From Xenopus tropicalis (lineage: Eukaryota; Chordata; Amphibia; Anura; Pipidae): 64,000 nucleotides of DNA. The position numbers and the translations under genes were made by a program. The notes under the pieces are model-generated. The model did no database searches, was not told the origin of the DNA, and saw nothing but the letters and a program-made list of their open reading frames with translations. Of this stretch, positions 1 to 10,375 are shown piece by piece; position 1 is the stretch's first letter; each line of letters begins with the position of its first letter. The stretch covers positions 200,965,713 to 201,029,712 of the forward strand of contig NC_030677.2 in NCBI RefSeq assembly GCF_000004195.4, in the 5' to 3' direction.

Positions 1-333
1 CCGCAATTGATTGATGCTTAAAGGCCAACAGTCCAGCTGACAGAAGACACAGGACAGACACCAATCAGAGAGCATTTCACAATCACTACAGCTTTTCTTA
101 TTTAAAATGGTAAAATGTAAAAGTCAGTGGGTAGCTCATCCAGTGTATTGTTTCCTATGGAAAGAGTCAGTGATGCCTGCACTTCCCAGCATGCACTGGG
201 GATATTCCCTCCTGCAGATGGAGCTCAGAGCAGCCGGCGATGGGTCTCCAATCTCTCCATTGTTTTCTCCTTTTCCCAAGTAGATTCCTGAGAGACTGTT
301 ATAGCAGAACACAAGTTGCTTTTTTTTTTCCAG

Positions 334-486
334 ATTTTTTTTATCCTACCCCGTTGTTTGGTGCTTGTGTCAAGTACCGGAAGAAGAGAGTTTCGCCAGC
401 AGATTCTGCAAATTCTGTTTGACGTCACATTTATCCCCAATCAGCCTGAGCTGAATGACCAGCAAGTTAATAGGATCGGCATCTAA
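334..486 (+). CDS. Possible terminal coding exon of an unidentified gene
   Basis: A strong acceptor (a run of T followed by CAG at 331-333) is followed by an open frame of 50 codons ending in TAA at 484-486. The second half (REFRQQILQILFDV, then NQPELNDQQVNRIGI) has the mixed hydrophobic and charged character of real protein. A possible AATAAA lies near 704-709. The upstream exons would be outside the window. I do not recognise the protein. The opposite strand is also open here, so this may be chance. Confidence 0.22.
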   Translation: MFFILPRCLVLVSSTGRREFRQQILQILFDVTFIPNQPELNDQQVNRIGI

Positions 487-737
487 AACACAAAAGGGAT
501 AAAGTCAAGTTTTAATCCATCTGAACATAAAGCTGCTAATGTTATACAATAGACTATCCACAAATCTGCCTTCAGTTTGTCTTATTAACCACTGTAGATA
601 AATTGATCAGACTGACCCAAAACACTGACATTTATTCTGCTGAATAATGAATGACCGAATCGGAATGAGGACAAATGAGAACTTGTTCTAAATTTAAAAA
701 AAAAATAAAAAATTATACATTATCTTGAATCAATCTA

Positions 738-1000
738 AACGTGGCCATATACAGGCAGATTTAAGCTGTTAATTTGAGTCCTTTTGACCAACTGGGCATC
801 TCATATGCCTGTGTATGGGGCCCCCGATGGGCTTTCCCGAGCTATATCTGGCCATATGTCAACAGAACAGGTTTCATTTTCCCGTCGGATTGGGATCAGC
901 TTGTTGAAGTTGTCCTTGACCCAACGGCTCCTGTGCCCCTTGTTGTAATTAGATTGTTTGTCCCTAGGGCAACCTATCCCTATCAGCCACCTTAACATAT
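738..1000. mobile_element. DNA-transposon fragment, GGCCATAYACNGGC-type end
   Basis: It begins with a GTGGCCATATACAGGCAGATTT end and contains GTGTATGGGGCCCCCGATGG. Both are shared with the fuller copies at 5752-6108, 32138-32336 and 46762-47045. The family has ends resembling AGGTGGCCATACACGGG. No coding capacity is seen, so it is a non-autonomous element fragment. Confidence 0.55.
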
Positions 1001-1034
1001 ATAGCCACCTTAACATATATAGCCACCTTAACCT
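991..1034. repeat. 18-bp tandem repeat
   Basis: About two and a half copies of the 18-bp unit AGCCACCTTAACATATAT, directly after the transposon fragment. Confidence 0.8.
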
Positions 1035-1572
1035 CAAAGAAATTGCCAATATTCCCCAATTAGATCTTCAGTAAAGAAACAAATTCTGGCCAGTGGTGCA
1101 AAGGAAAGGACTAAGTTATGATTTATCTTCTGTTCCAGAGGGAAACCTTTTAGTTTTCGGCAATATATTATACAATGTGCCCAAATCCCTAATAAAGCAC
1201 ACAGCCGTATGGCAAACAGCAAGTGCGCTGCTCAGGTATAGGCTTATCTATAGGGGGGGAATGACTCACTGTACAGACAATACCTACAGGAGAAAAACAA
1301 GTGACTCACTCGCCTAATTATACCTTCTGCCATGGGGAAGCCTCCCAGTGTTATTTTTCTGAGGAGACTTCCTGGTCCCCCCCCCCCCCCCCACTCCTGC
1401 CACACTTGTATCTACATTATATAAATAGCAGAGAATATGAAAAAAAGTCTGAAAATGTATATATCTATCTATATATATCTATAGAAACGAGTTGCTGGAA
1501 AGCTGCACTCCATAAAATACGGATGATACCTGGGTGCCCGTGCAGGAAGTGTACATACACAAGGTTAGATTG

Positions 1573-1688
1573 AAGTTTTTCACGAAGAATCACAGAAGTT
1601 TAAATAAATGTGAGGCTTTATTCAGTCCGCACTGACTGAATAAAGCCTCACATTTATTTAAACTTCTGTGATTCTTCGTGAAAAACTT
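1573..1688. repeat. Perfect 55-bp inverted repeat (hairpin)
   Basis: The left arm 1573-1627 and right arm 1634-1688 are exact reverse complements over 55 bp, separated by the 6-bp spacer CGCACT. Each arm contains an AATAAA or its complement. The flanks are partly related (AGATTG on the left, CAATCT on the right), suggesting a larger, partly decayed palindrome. There is no coding content. Confidence 0.95.
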
Positions 1689-2087
1689 CCTGCGTGTGCG
1701 GTCAATCTATATACACACACACATGGAACAAAAGCATGAAAACACAAATGTTAAGACAGACCTAAACAGCCATGACAATAACAAAAGGGCACCCTGTGTT
1801 TATGAGAGTGCTGGGGGGCCCTGGGGAAGCAGGAGGGTTACACAAGAGATTGATTCCAATAGCTTCATCCCCTGCCCCCTCACTAGGGGCCCCATCTCAC
1901 CCACCTCCCCACTGCCCTTTGCTGCCAATAACTATTTTCTTTAGTGCCCTTTACTCTTTACCCAACTGAGCCCCAATGGGGCAGATGTGACCCCCCAAGA
2001 TATCTTTATGACCCCATGTGGGGGCTCCATACAGTGACATCAGTTTGATGTTGGCAAGTTACTGACAGTGCAAAATAAAGCCTCAAC

Positions 2088-2230
2088 TAATAGAACCAAT
2101 AGAACCACTAAAACCAATAAAACCACTAAAACCAATAAAACCACTAGAACCACTAGAACTAATAGAACCACTAGAACTAATAGAACCACTAGAACTAATA
2201 GAACCACTAGAACTAATAGAACCACTAGAA
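2088..2230. repeat. 9/18-bp minisatellite
   Basis: Tandem copies of an 18-bp unit like AATAGAACCACTAGAACT. The left part uses AAAACC variants and the right part is nearly perfect. Because the unit is a multiple of three, artificial open frames appear on both strands (Leu/Val-rich on minus, Thr/Asn/Arg-rich on plus). Confidence 0.9.
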
Positions 2231-2347
2231 TCACCCCCCCCTGCTACATTATTTCTACCATTTTACAGAGCCCCAAATCTCTCCCAGCATGCTTTGTGAT
2301 AGCAGGCTAAAGTACAGCTCCCAAGGCAGCTTCAGCCGGCTGAGAAT

Positions 2348-2366
2348 GCATTGTGGGAATTGTAGT
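2348..2366 (-). promoter_or_regulatory. ZNF143/STAF-type promoter motif
   Basis: On the minus strand this reads ACTACAATTCCCACAATGC, which matches the long ZNF143 binding motif commonly found at vertebrate promoters. It lies next to GC-rich DNA about 670 bp before the fut11 start codon and just inside the candidate divergent transcript. A degenerate second half-site (CCCAGCATGC) is near 2283-2292. Confidence 0.6.
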
Positions 2367-2422
2367 TGCACCGCAAGGAAGGGTCAAGCCTATAAAGCCA
2401 AAACTTTGCCAAATAATCTCAC

Positions 2423-2516
2423 CGGCTTCAGCAGCAGCAGCAGGAGGAGGAGGAGGACGCGGGGCAGGAGCCTGAGGGGCAGCAGGTTTCCTATAGGCAG
2501 CTGTTCGCGGCTTCAT
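2423..2516 (-). CDS. Possible first coding exon of a divergent gene
   Basis: On the minus strand an ATG at 2516-2514 opens a frame starting MKPRTAAYRKPAAP, then Pro- and Ala-rich, which reaches a good donor (GCCG then GTGAGA) at 2422/2421 in codon phase 1. The surrounding DNA is GC- and CpG-rich and carries a ZNF143 motif, as expected of a first exon. No continuing exon could be identified in the remaining 2.4 kb. A low-complexity CAG/AGG tract underlies much of the peptide, so it may be untranslated or chance. I do not recognise the protein. Confidence 0.28.
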
Positions 2517-2529
2517 ATCGGCCTCCTGG

Positions 2530-3034
2530 CGCCCTATGTTTCAAGATAAACCGCGGGGAGTCACAAAGCCGCTTCTGCCGGCGGTGCCACTCACAGAACG
2601 CAGGGATCGCAAGTACCGGCACAACTAGAGCGCCTCTTCATTTATACCGCTGGCTCCTCCCACAGGGAATCCCCACACAGGAGCCGCAGCGTCAGGACCA
2701 GCATGCATTTCGGTTTGCCACACGCAAAGGCTTGCGTACCCCTTTCCAACGTGGAAAGCAACAGAGTCACGTGTACTCCCGGGGTCACGCCCCCTCTGCT
2801 GTGGGAACCGCCCCCTCTGCTGTGGGAGCCGCACGGTCTGTGTGAGGGGAGAGGGAGTAATGGGAGAGCGCTGATGGGGGAGGGCTGATGGGGGGAGGGC
2901 TGCGGGACTGGCATACGGGCGGCACAGGGTTAATAAGAACAGATAGAACATGGAAGTATGTGCAGCCTGAATGGGGGAATGTGTGAATAACGGAGCGCTG
3001 TGAGGGGAGGGCGCTATAGGGATTTGGGGTAAAG
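2530..3034 (+). promoter_or_regulatory. Presumed fut11 promoter and 5' UTR
   Basis: GC-rich, CpG-containing DNA with no TATA box. It includes an E-box GTCACGTG (core 2768-2773), a near-perfect direct repeat of CCCCCTCTGCTGTGGGA around 2790-2830, and a G-rich repeat (GCTGATGGGGG...) at 2870-2900. The start site cannot be placed from sequence alone. If the minus-strand exon at 2423-2516 is real, the promoter is bidirectional. Confidence 0.5.
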
Positions 3035-3868
3035 ATGTCTGCTGGTTGCACTCAGTTAGTCTGGGGTGGCCGGTTACACTGGGGTGCCTCCCACTTGCTG
3101 AGCTGTTTGCTTGCCCTGTGTGCCCTCTGGGTACTGGCAGCGGCTGAGCCCACAGAGGGAGGCTGTGCCAATGTACAAGGGGCAGGGGTGGGGGAGGCAG
3201 CTCTGTACCAGGGCAGGGGGCAACACAGAGTTCCCTCAGAGGATAATGTGGCAGTCCTGTCTGATCAGTGGGAGCCCTCCTCCTTCCAGCCCTCCAGCGC
3301 CTTCTCTGGCACTGATCTGGGGACAATGGTGGCAGACTCCTACAGAGGCCCCGGCAACAGTGACAGGAGGAGCAACAAGGAGCTGCCCATACTCCTCTGG
3401 TGGAGCGAGAACTTATTCCCCCACTTTCCGGGGGACGCGGAGCGAATAGACTGCCCCCTCAGCTCCTGCATGGTCACCAAGAACAAGAGCGTCAAACTCC
3501 ACAAGAGGACAAAATCCATCATTTTCTATGGGACCGACTTCCGGGCCTACGAAGCCCCTCTGCCCAGGTTGCCCCACCAGACGTGGGCGCTATTTCATGA
3601 GGAGTCGCCGATGAACAACTACGTACTTTCCCATTTGCCCGGCATTAGGCTTTTTAACTATACTGCCACTTTTAGCAGGGAGTCCGACTACCCCCTTACC
3701 TTGCAGTGGCTGCCCACGATAGGCTACCTGCACAACCCAGCACTGTCTATGGCAGAAAAAAACAGATGGAGGAAAAATGGATATGCTCCTGTCTTGTATA
3801 TGCAGTCTCACTGCGACGTGCCGTCCGACAGAGACCGATACGTGAAAGAGTTAATGAAACACTTGGAG
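3035..3868 (+). CDS. fut11: fut11 coding exon 1
   Basis: Residues 1-278: membrane anchor, stem and the first half of the catalytic domain, including [24 protein letters not shown] and an NYT sequon. The donor is GAG followed by GTGAGC, phase 0. Without splicing the frame would run on 56 codons into the intron, ending at 4036. Confidence 0.96.
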
Positions 3869-6359
3869 GTGAGCAAATATTCTACTACAAACTACATTCT
3901 TCAGAGCAGTGAAGACTTGAACTTCTTTACGGGCACCTATAATAGGCAAATTGTTTCCCCCAGCAGAGGTGCGGCTAACAGAGCCTACACTTTGTTTGGG
4001 GAAAACAATGCTATTTTGGTTAGAAAATGCCCCTAGTGAGCGCTATGGTGCCCAGGCCGGTTGGCCACGTTTAGTCACACAAATGCTCATAACGAGCGAG
4101 TGTCCTGGCTCAGCCATTATGTTCATGCATGTAATCATGCGATGATGACCAAGCTGGGACACTTGTACTGTCTCATCATGTGTATAGTTCTAAAATGGCT
4201 GCCAGAACCAGAAGCCCCACTATTATTGTTTTGTGCCAGAAATACAAAAAAAAAACATAGATATTTAAAAGGATAGGCAACAAGTATGCTCAGCACAAGC
4301 CCTATTCATTAAGTTTATGTTAAAAATTGGTGTATACTGTCCCTTTAAGGAGTATTACCAGTAATTACTTTGCTCCTTCTAAACAGATCAGAAATAAACT
4401 GAATGGTAAAGCAGCTGCTGGTACAGTAACTGTTCTTACTGCATTTTAGATTGATTCATACGGGCAGTGTATGAAGAACCGCGAGCATCCCAACAAGAGA
4501 CTTGAAGACACATCGACGGCTACTACTGAAGATCCAGAATTCATGGCATTTACAGCGAGATATAAATTCCATCTGGCCATGGAGAATGCCATTTGTGCAG
4601 ATTATATGACCGAGAAGCTTTGGCGGCCGATGCATTTAGGAGCCATTCCAATTTATCGAGGGTCACCTTCCGTACGGGACTGGATGCCCAACAACCATTC
4701 TATTATAATGATTGATGATTTTGCGTCTCCGAAAGAGCTGGCAGAGTTTATAATGACTTTAGACAGTGATGATGAGCAATACCTGAAATATCTGGAATAC
4801 AAAAAGCCTGGCGGGACCACAAATACATTCTTGTTGTCCAGCATGGAAAAGCGAGAATGGGGTGTGAACGACATGACGGCGCCTAATTATCTGAATGGGT
4901 TTGAGTGCTTTGTCTGTGATAAAGAGAATTCCAGAATCAAAGCAGAAAAGACATATAAAAAGTCCCAGCAGGGAGGTGCTGCTCCGGAGCCTCATATTGC
5001 AGATTTCAACCATATGGGCTGCCCAATGCCAACCCCTGGATTTGGTAGCGCTCAGGAGATCCCTGAAAGTGACAGGTAATCTCTATTTACACTATAGGGA
5101 CCTTTTATAAATATTCACCACTGTGTTCCCCAGGGAATTGCTCAGTAGTACATCCCTCAGTCTGAGCTTTGCTACTTCACCCACAGTCTGTATTTATTGG
5201 TCACTAGCGAGTATATGGCTTTCTGCTGCCCTAAGGAGCGCTCGGCAGTAGTGTTTGCTCCCGGCCTAGGAATCTAGACTGCTGTAGTAGTTGGTGTGTA
5301 CAAACTGTAAACTGTTTGTGACCAAGTGAGCAATACCCAGGCTTTAGGGGGGATAATGAAAAAGGGGCTGCCTTTATTCTATTGTTCTGTGCAGTCAGGC
5401 CAACATAGCAGATGATCGGACCAGCAGGAAGTGAATTGGAACTGCAGATCCTCTTTACTTCCTGTTGCTGCACCATACACTGGTGGATTATGTTTTTAAA
5501 ACTGCCCCTTTGATAAATCAACTAAATACCATAGAACATAAATATTATTTTGTCAGGCTACAATACATGTACTGAAAAGTTTCTTATGATTTTATTGATA
5601 CATGTATAGCCAGCTATAGCGTGTTGCCTGAGTTAAGTTGAATTACAGGTCACAATGGACAGAAACAGTGTATGACTCTTGGAAGACTTGAGGAGTTTAG
5701 TAGCAAAATCACTACTTTTAAAGAATGCGACTGTTCCATTGCATGTAGGGTTAAGGTCTCCATACCCGGGCCGATTCTAGCTGCCGATATTGGTCCCTTA
5801 GACCGTTTTGGCAGCTAATCGGCCCGTGTATGGGCACTACCGACGGACCTGCCTGACCAATATCTGGCCTGAAATCGGGCAGATATCGATTGGGCAGGTT
5901 AAAAAATCTAGTCGGATTGGGTCCCCGAACTGACTTTGCCTATACCCTTTGTTATAATTCGATTATTTGGCCCCAGGGCCAAACGATCGCATTAGCCTAC
6001 ATGTTCCCCAATATCGCCCACCCGTAGGTGGGGATATCGGGTGAACTCCGCTCGCTTGGCAACCTCACCAAGCGAGCGAATCTTCACGTGTATGGGGACA
6101 TTTAGATGAGTTAGGCCTCCACATATTGATTTAAAACAACATTAGGTTTTTTTTTTTTTTTACAATTGTTATTATGGCGACGTTTCCTAGTGTCTGCCCT
6201 TATATCCTCTTATTTACATTGCATTTGGATCTGAGGCTGAAACCCAGGCTCAGCTCTCTCAGAACTATATATATATATATATATATAGTCATATAGTCTA
6301 CTCAATAAATTACTTTTTATTTTTGCACCTAAGTCCTGAGAGAGCGGCTTCTTTTTCTT

Positions 6360-6428
<69 letters not shown>

Positions 6429-7125
6429 CCGCTGTGGTTTAGCAGCACCATTGTGATGGCCCAAATTCCTAAAGCTACAATCAAAATCTTTGTTTTGAAT
6501 GTGACATTAGAGCTGGCCATACGTGCTGAAACTTAGTCAGGCAATTTGGCTGATTTTGACCATACTGGCCAACCATCTGGTCAGTCAGTGGGCTGTTGTG
6601 GCCACTTTTTGCACTGTTGTGTCTGTTCAGGCCAACCGGACGATTAATGGGAACAGCAGGAAAATGCTCCTCTTCATTGGCTTTCCATCCGTGATTACCA
6701 CTTAGATTACCAGTCCCAATGGGATAGAAAAGAAGAGGAGGCACATTTTTCTTCTGTTCCCATTAATCAAACCATCACAACAATGTTAGCTCCAGACTGG
6801 AACTCACCATCCCCTTTATTATTATATTATTTGCTTGAGTATGTTAACACAGTTGGTTTTATAAAGTATTTATCTCCTAAAACAAATCATGACGTTTGGG
6901 CTAATGTAATTTTGCTTTCTGCAACGTGAAAACAACTTTATTTACTTTTTAACTTAATATATTCTGTTGTTTTTCAGCTGGAAGCAGATGTGGTTGCAGG
7001 ATTACTGGCAGAGTTTTGACCAGGGCGAGGCTCTTACTGCGATGATTCAACGAAATGAAACAAACCAAGATAGATTTTGGGATTATATGCATGAAACGTA
7101 TATAAAACGAAGTATGAATCACTGA
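3035..7125 (+). CDS. fut11: Alpha-1,3-fucosyltransferase 11 (GT10), three coding exons
   Basis: Coding exons 3035-3868, 4450-5075 and 6978-7125 join in frame to give 535 residues. FUT11 is a type II membrane fucosyltransferase of family GT10, active in the ER/Golgi with GDP-fucose; FUT10 and FUT11 have more recently been described as protein O-fucosyltransferases acting on EMI domains. A signal-anchor segment spans about residues 20-37. A low-complexity stem follows (about 38-110), then the catalytic region. The GT10 signature around residues 315-338 includes [17 protein letters not shown], followed by [15 protein letters not shown]. The C-terminus (WLQDYWQ, RNET sequon) matches the known family. 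The vertebrate protein is about 490 residues; the extra length is in the N-terminal stem. The start has A at -3. No disabling lesion is seen. Intron 2 carries microsatellites and a transposon copy. Confidence 0.97.
4450..5075 (+). CDS. fut11: fut11 coding exon 2
   Basis: Residues 279-486 plus two bases of Ser487. The acceptor is CATTTTAG at 4442-4449. It begins IDSYGQC, as expected after KHLE of exon 1, and carries the GT10 donor-binding signature. The donor is GACAG then GTAATC. Confidence 0.96.
5752..6108. mobile_element. MITE, near-complete copy, in fut11 intron 2
   Basis: Ends resembling GGTCTCCATACCCGGGCCGATT and CACGTGTATGGGGACA form an imperfect terminal inverted repeat. The interior has many short palindromes (GATATCGG, GGCCCCAGGGCCAAACGATCG, CTCGCTTGG/CCAAGCGAG). 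It is the longest of the related copies in the window and shows no coding capacity. Confidence 0.65.
6264..6427. repeat. AT microsatellites in fut11 intron 2
   Basis: A short (TA)n tract around 6266-6287 and a long (AT)n tract of about 65 bp at 6363-6427. Between them lies a short segment flanked by inverted CTCTCTCAG/CTGAGAGAG, so the two tracts may mark the edges of one small inserted element. Confidence 0.9.
6978..7125 (+). CDS. fut11: fut11 coding exon 3 (terminal)
   Basis: The acceptor is TTTTTCAG. The exon finishes Ser487 and adds 48 residues ([18 protein letters not shown] at the start), ending in TGA at 7123-7125. The tail agrees with the FUT11 C-terminus. Confidence 0.96.
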
Positions 7126-7248
7126 CCTGTAGTATTATATAAATTCATATTTTTATATGTTTGGGGTGTTTTTTTACTATGTCATTGCCAAAGTTTTTAT
7201 GCCAAAATATTTAAGTGAAGAAGACCAAATTCAGGATTATGAGAGAAA

Positions 7249-7254
7249 AATAAA
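7249..7254 (+). terminator. fut11 polyadenylation signal
   Basis: AATAAA 124 bases after the stop codon, followed by a T-rich downstream element at 7284-7298. This implies a short 3' UTR ending near 7270. Confidence 0.7.
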
Positions 7255-7425
7255 TCTTTCATGTTACAAAAATGAAGTACCTTCTTTTTTTTTTTTAGTT
7301 GGTAATTGTGTGTAAATTCCTGTCAAGTATGTCAGGGCAATATATCTGTATGCAGTTAAATTACATTACATTACATTACTGCTTCTGGAATCATGAACTC
7401 AAACTGAATTTTAAAAAAATTCTTA

Positions 7426-7970
7426 TACAGGTATGGGACCTGTTATCCAGAATGTGGGACCTGGGGTTTTCCGGATAAAGGATCCTTTTGTTTTTTGGAT
7501 CTCCATACCTTAAGTCTGCTTAAAAAAATAAAACATTAAATAAACCCAATAGGATTGTTCTGCCCCAATAAGGGGTAATTATATCTTAGTTGGGATCAAG
7601 TACAGGTACTGTTTTATTATTACAGAGAAAAGGGAATAAATTAACCATTAAATAAACCCAATAGGGCTGTTCTGCCCCCAATAAGGGGTAATTATGTCTT
7701 AGTTGGGATCAAGTACAGGTACTGTTTTATTATTACAGAGAAAAGGGAATCATTTAACCATGAAATAAACCCAATAGGGCTGTTCTGCCCCCAATAAGGG
7801 GTAATTATATCTTAGTTGGGATCAAGTACAGGTACTGTTTTATTATTACAGAGAAAAAGGAAATCATTTTTAAAAGGTTGAATTATTTGCTTAAAATGGA
7901 GTCCATGGGAGATCGTTTTCCTAATTCAGAGCTTTCTGGATAACGAGTTATGCATAACAGATCCCATACT
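7426..7970 (-). mobile_element. 113-bp-array MITE, copy 1 (3 monomers)
   Basis: Palindromic MITE with ends TACAGGTATGGGACC and GATCCCATACT. Its interior is a tandem array of about three 113-bp monomers (core GATCAAGTACAGGTACTG). It lies in minus orientation about 170 bp downstream of the fut11 poly(A) signal. Confidence 0.85.
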
Positions 7971-9640
7971 GCCTCTTTTAAGTCAATTCACCAGAATACA
8001 GGCTGTGGGATATAGATGTCTAAAGGTTTGGAACTGTCCAGGAACCTCCAGGCCCTTAGCTAACATTGTCCGTTCCTTGTTCAGGAAGCCTGCCTATGCT
8101 ATGCTATATGTGTAATACATATTATAGGGGCACCATATAATACCCTTGGTATCCTTGGTACCCTATCATCGCTTTCTGAATGCCACAAGGTTTCTCTGAT
8201 GTAACACGGTCTAAAACTGTATCGTGAAGAAATCAAGATTGGCTTTTTTTCCACAATAAAAAAAACATAAAAATTCCTTTTTTCCATGATTAAAAAAAAA
8301 AAAAAAAAAAATTGGGATCTTGAATTTGAGTTCTCAAATTTTGACACTGACACGAAAAAAATCTCAAATGAAAAATTTGGGGAGCTCAAAGCTAACGTGT
8401 CTCTATAGAAGTCAATGGGAAGCATTCAAACAAGTTGATGTTCGTCAAGTAGATTAAAACAGAAGAGATTTTACATCCTCTCTGTAAAATATCTGTTTTT
8501 TTTTCCTTGATTTATTGGACACATAAAGGATAACTAAAATCACTAGATGTGCGATTGGTCCTTGCCCGCTAACAATAATTTGATGAATCACACTGGAATT
8601 GGTCGTTAGGGAGAGGAACATTTTAACGTGTATGGCCAACTTTAGAGATCCGTTGGTCTGGCCCAGCCTACAACTCACACAGGAGATTCCAACTCCCTGC
8701 AGCCTCCTCTGGCTTTATATTTAGGCCCCAACCTTACCCAGGGCCCCATATGTATGTATATCTTTATTTATAAAGTGCTACTTATGTACGCAGCGCTGTA
8801 CAGTAGAATACATTAATACAAACGGGGGGTTATTAAGATAATAATAGATAAATACAAAGTATAACAATAAATACAGACAAATACAAGATAAATACAGTTG
8901 CAACAAGTTAAGAGTCAATGACACAAGAGGATGGAGGTCCCTGCCCCGTAGAGCTTACAATCTAACCCAGCCCTGCACAGGGCAGCACCAAGACATCAAC
9001 TTCATGTCTTAATCAGTATTCATACTACAGCACATGTATTGCTATTACTACTTTGGGGCCCTGCTAATCCCTCAGCTCTGGCAGTCTCTCCATTACACTG
9101 TCTTCCTCTGTGCTGGGACACTGGATGCCTGGAATGAATTAGCAAAGTGCCCCCCTAGTGGGAATCTGTACAAATAAAAAGAAAGAGGATACATGTTTGG
9201 GGGAAGGTTCTTGCACCAATGCTTCGAGGTGTCAGTGTCTCTATGATTTCTTTTGATAAGCATGTGCTTTTGGGTTACTGACATCGAACGAATGTTCATT
9301 AGGAATCAGACAGAGAGGTGCTCCATCACATGACAGGGCAATCTCAGTGAAGCGGCAGGGCTGGCAGCTGCCATAAAGTACAGTCATGATGCTGTGCTTG
9401 CTTTTTGGCAGAACTGCGTGCATGTCTAATGAGCAAAGATGGCAAATTCATTTGCAATATAAATATTTATTTGTAATCAACAAATGTTAATGGGAAATCT
9501 CATGGCAGTAGAAGAGGATAAAATGTATTTAGCAAGCTGATGGGTAATAAGGGCTCAACTGGGCGCAGAAAAAGTCAGAGTATCTGTGAGGTTTCCACTT
9601 GATAAAAAATATTCTGTACCCAAAAATAAAATTACAAAAA
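7971..9640. other. Intergenic between fut11 and the minus-strand genes
   Basis: Apart from the repeat at 8748-8970, this is AT-rich sequence with poly-A tracts (8289-8311). No open frame here has splice sites or protein character that I would support. Confidence 0.5.
8748..8970. mobile_element. Interspersed repeat fragment
   Basis: The stretch TATCTTTATTTATAAAGTGC through CCCTGCCCCGTAGAGCTTAC, rich in ATACAAATACAA units, looks like a dispersed frog repeat. The GTAGAGCTTACAATCTAA end is the reverse complement of the motif starting the repeat at 47965. The class is uncertain. Confidence 0.45.
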
Positions 9641-9643
9641 GTC

Positions 9644-9649
9644 TTTATT
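9644..9649 (-). terminator. Possible polyadenylation signal, minus strand
   Basis: AATAAA on the minus strand about 270 bases after the stop codon of the tentative small gene, consistent with its 3' end. Confidence 0.35.
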
Positions 9650-9921
9650 ATACCACATTGAACTAATAATCCCTTAATTGTGCTCATGTTAGTAGAAGAG
9701 GATGATCTTCTTAAAAGAAGTCCAAGCAGTTTGATTTGAACAACAACCAATTGAGAGTGCACTTGCAGATGGAAGAGGAAGATCCATGAAGTACCATCAG
9801 TGGCACCAGGGTAGTTGGAAGATGTTGAAGAGAAGTTCTAGCAGTTAGTTAGGAGTTCTATTAGTTCCATTTGGTAGCATGTCATAGATGAAGAAGCACC
9901 AACTGGGGGTGCAGGAGTAGA

Positions 9922-10375
9922 TCAAAGGGGACGATCTATAGAAGACCCCCAATAGAAGCTGTCAAAAGATCCTTTAAGTAGCGGAGACAGCTTTGTCAGA
10001 GAAATAGCTGTTGGCACTTTAAAGACAAAGCTTCTTGGCAATCTGAAGAAAAACATATTTGATGCATCTTCAAAGGTCTTCAAGCAAAGTCTTGGGTGCT
10101 GGATCTTGGCACCCACAGCTCCTTCCTTCACTGAAGAGCACCCTTCTGTATAGATTTCTCTATAAAAATATAAGAAGCCGTAGTGAAAAAACTAATTATC
10201 CCTCAAATATCACATATTTAATAGTGCCATATATTAACCCCAAATATTCCAGCTTCTCACTTTACAACTGAATCCAATAAAGTGAAATCTGGGAATTAAA
10301 ATCATGGGGTCGCTCACCTTTCCCGGTAGACTTGTTCCTCGGTGCCTGCAGGGGCTCTTTCATTTCAGCTCTCAT
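9922..10375 (-). CDS. Tentative two-exon small gene, 93 residues
   Basis: Exon 1 (10318-10375) starts with an ATG at 10375-10373 reading MRAEMKEPLQAPRNKSTGK and ends at a good donor (GGGAAAG then GTGAGC), codon phase 1. Exon 2 (9922-10145) follows an acceptor CTATACAG and keeps the frame for 74 more codons to TGA (9924-9922). The upstream DNA (10376-10480) is GC-rich. A minus-strand AATAAA lies at 9644-9649. No family is recognised; the predicted protein is basic, with no signal peptide or clear domain. The frame is also open upstream of the chosen ATG, so the start is uncertain. It could be a lncRNA, a decayed gene or chance splicing, and its position downstream of the kinase also allows it to be part of a longer transcript. 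Confidence 0.33.

Larger units (their letters stand above)
487..2280. other. Intergenic stretch with repeats
   Basis: No gene is supported here. The stretch holds a transposon fragment (738-1000), an 18-bp tandem repeat (about 991-1034), a run of 16 C (1377-1392), a perfect 55-bp inverted repeat (1573-1688) and an 18-bp minisatellite (about 2088-2230), each listed separately. The rest is AT-rich, unassigned sequence. Confidence 0.6.

Noticed and set aside
2040..2310. Leu/Val-rich and Thr/Asn-rich frames
   Set aside because: Translation of an 18-bp minisatellite on opposite strands.
2625..3326. 233-codon minus-strand frame over fut11 exon 1 and its promoter
   Set aside because: It is antisense to a confirmed coding exon in GC-rich DNA, where stop codons are rare, and has no recognisable domain.
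3111..3600. Alternative frames within fut11 exon 1
   Set aside because: Shadow frames of the real coding frame.
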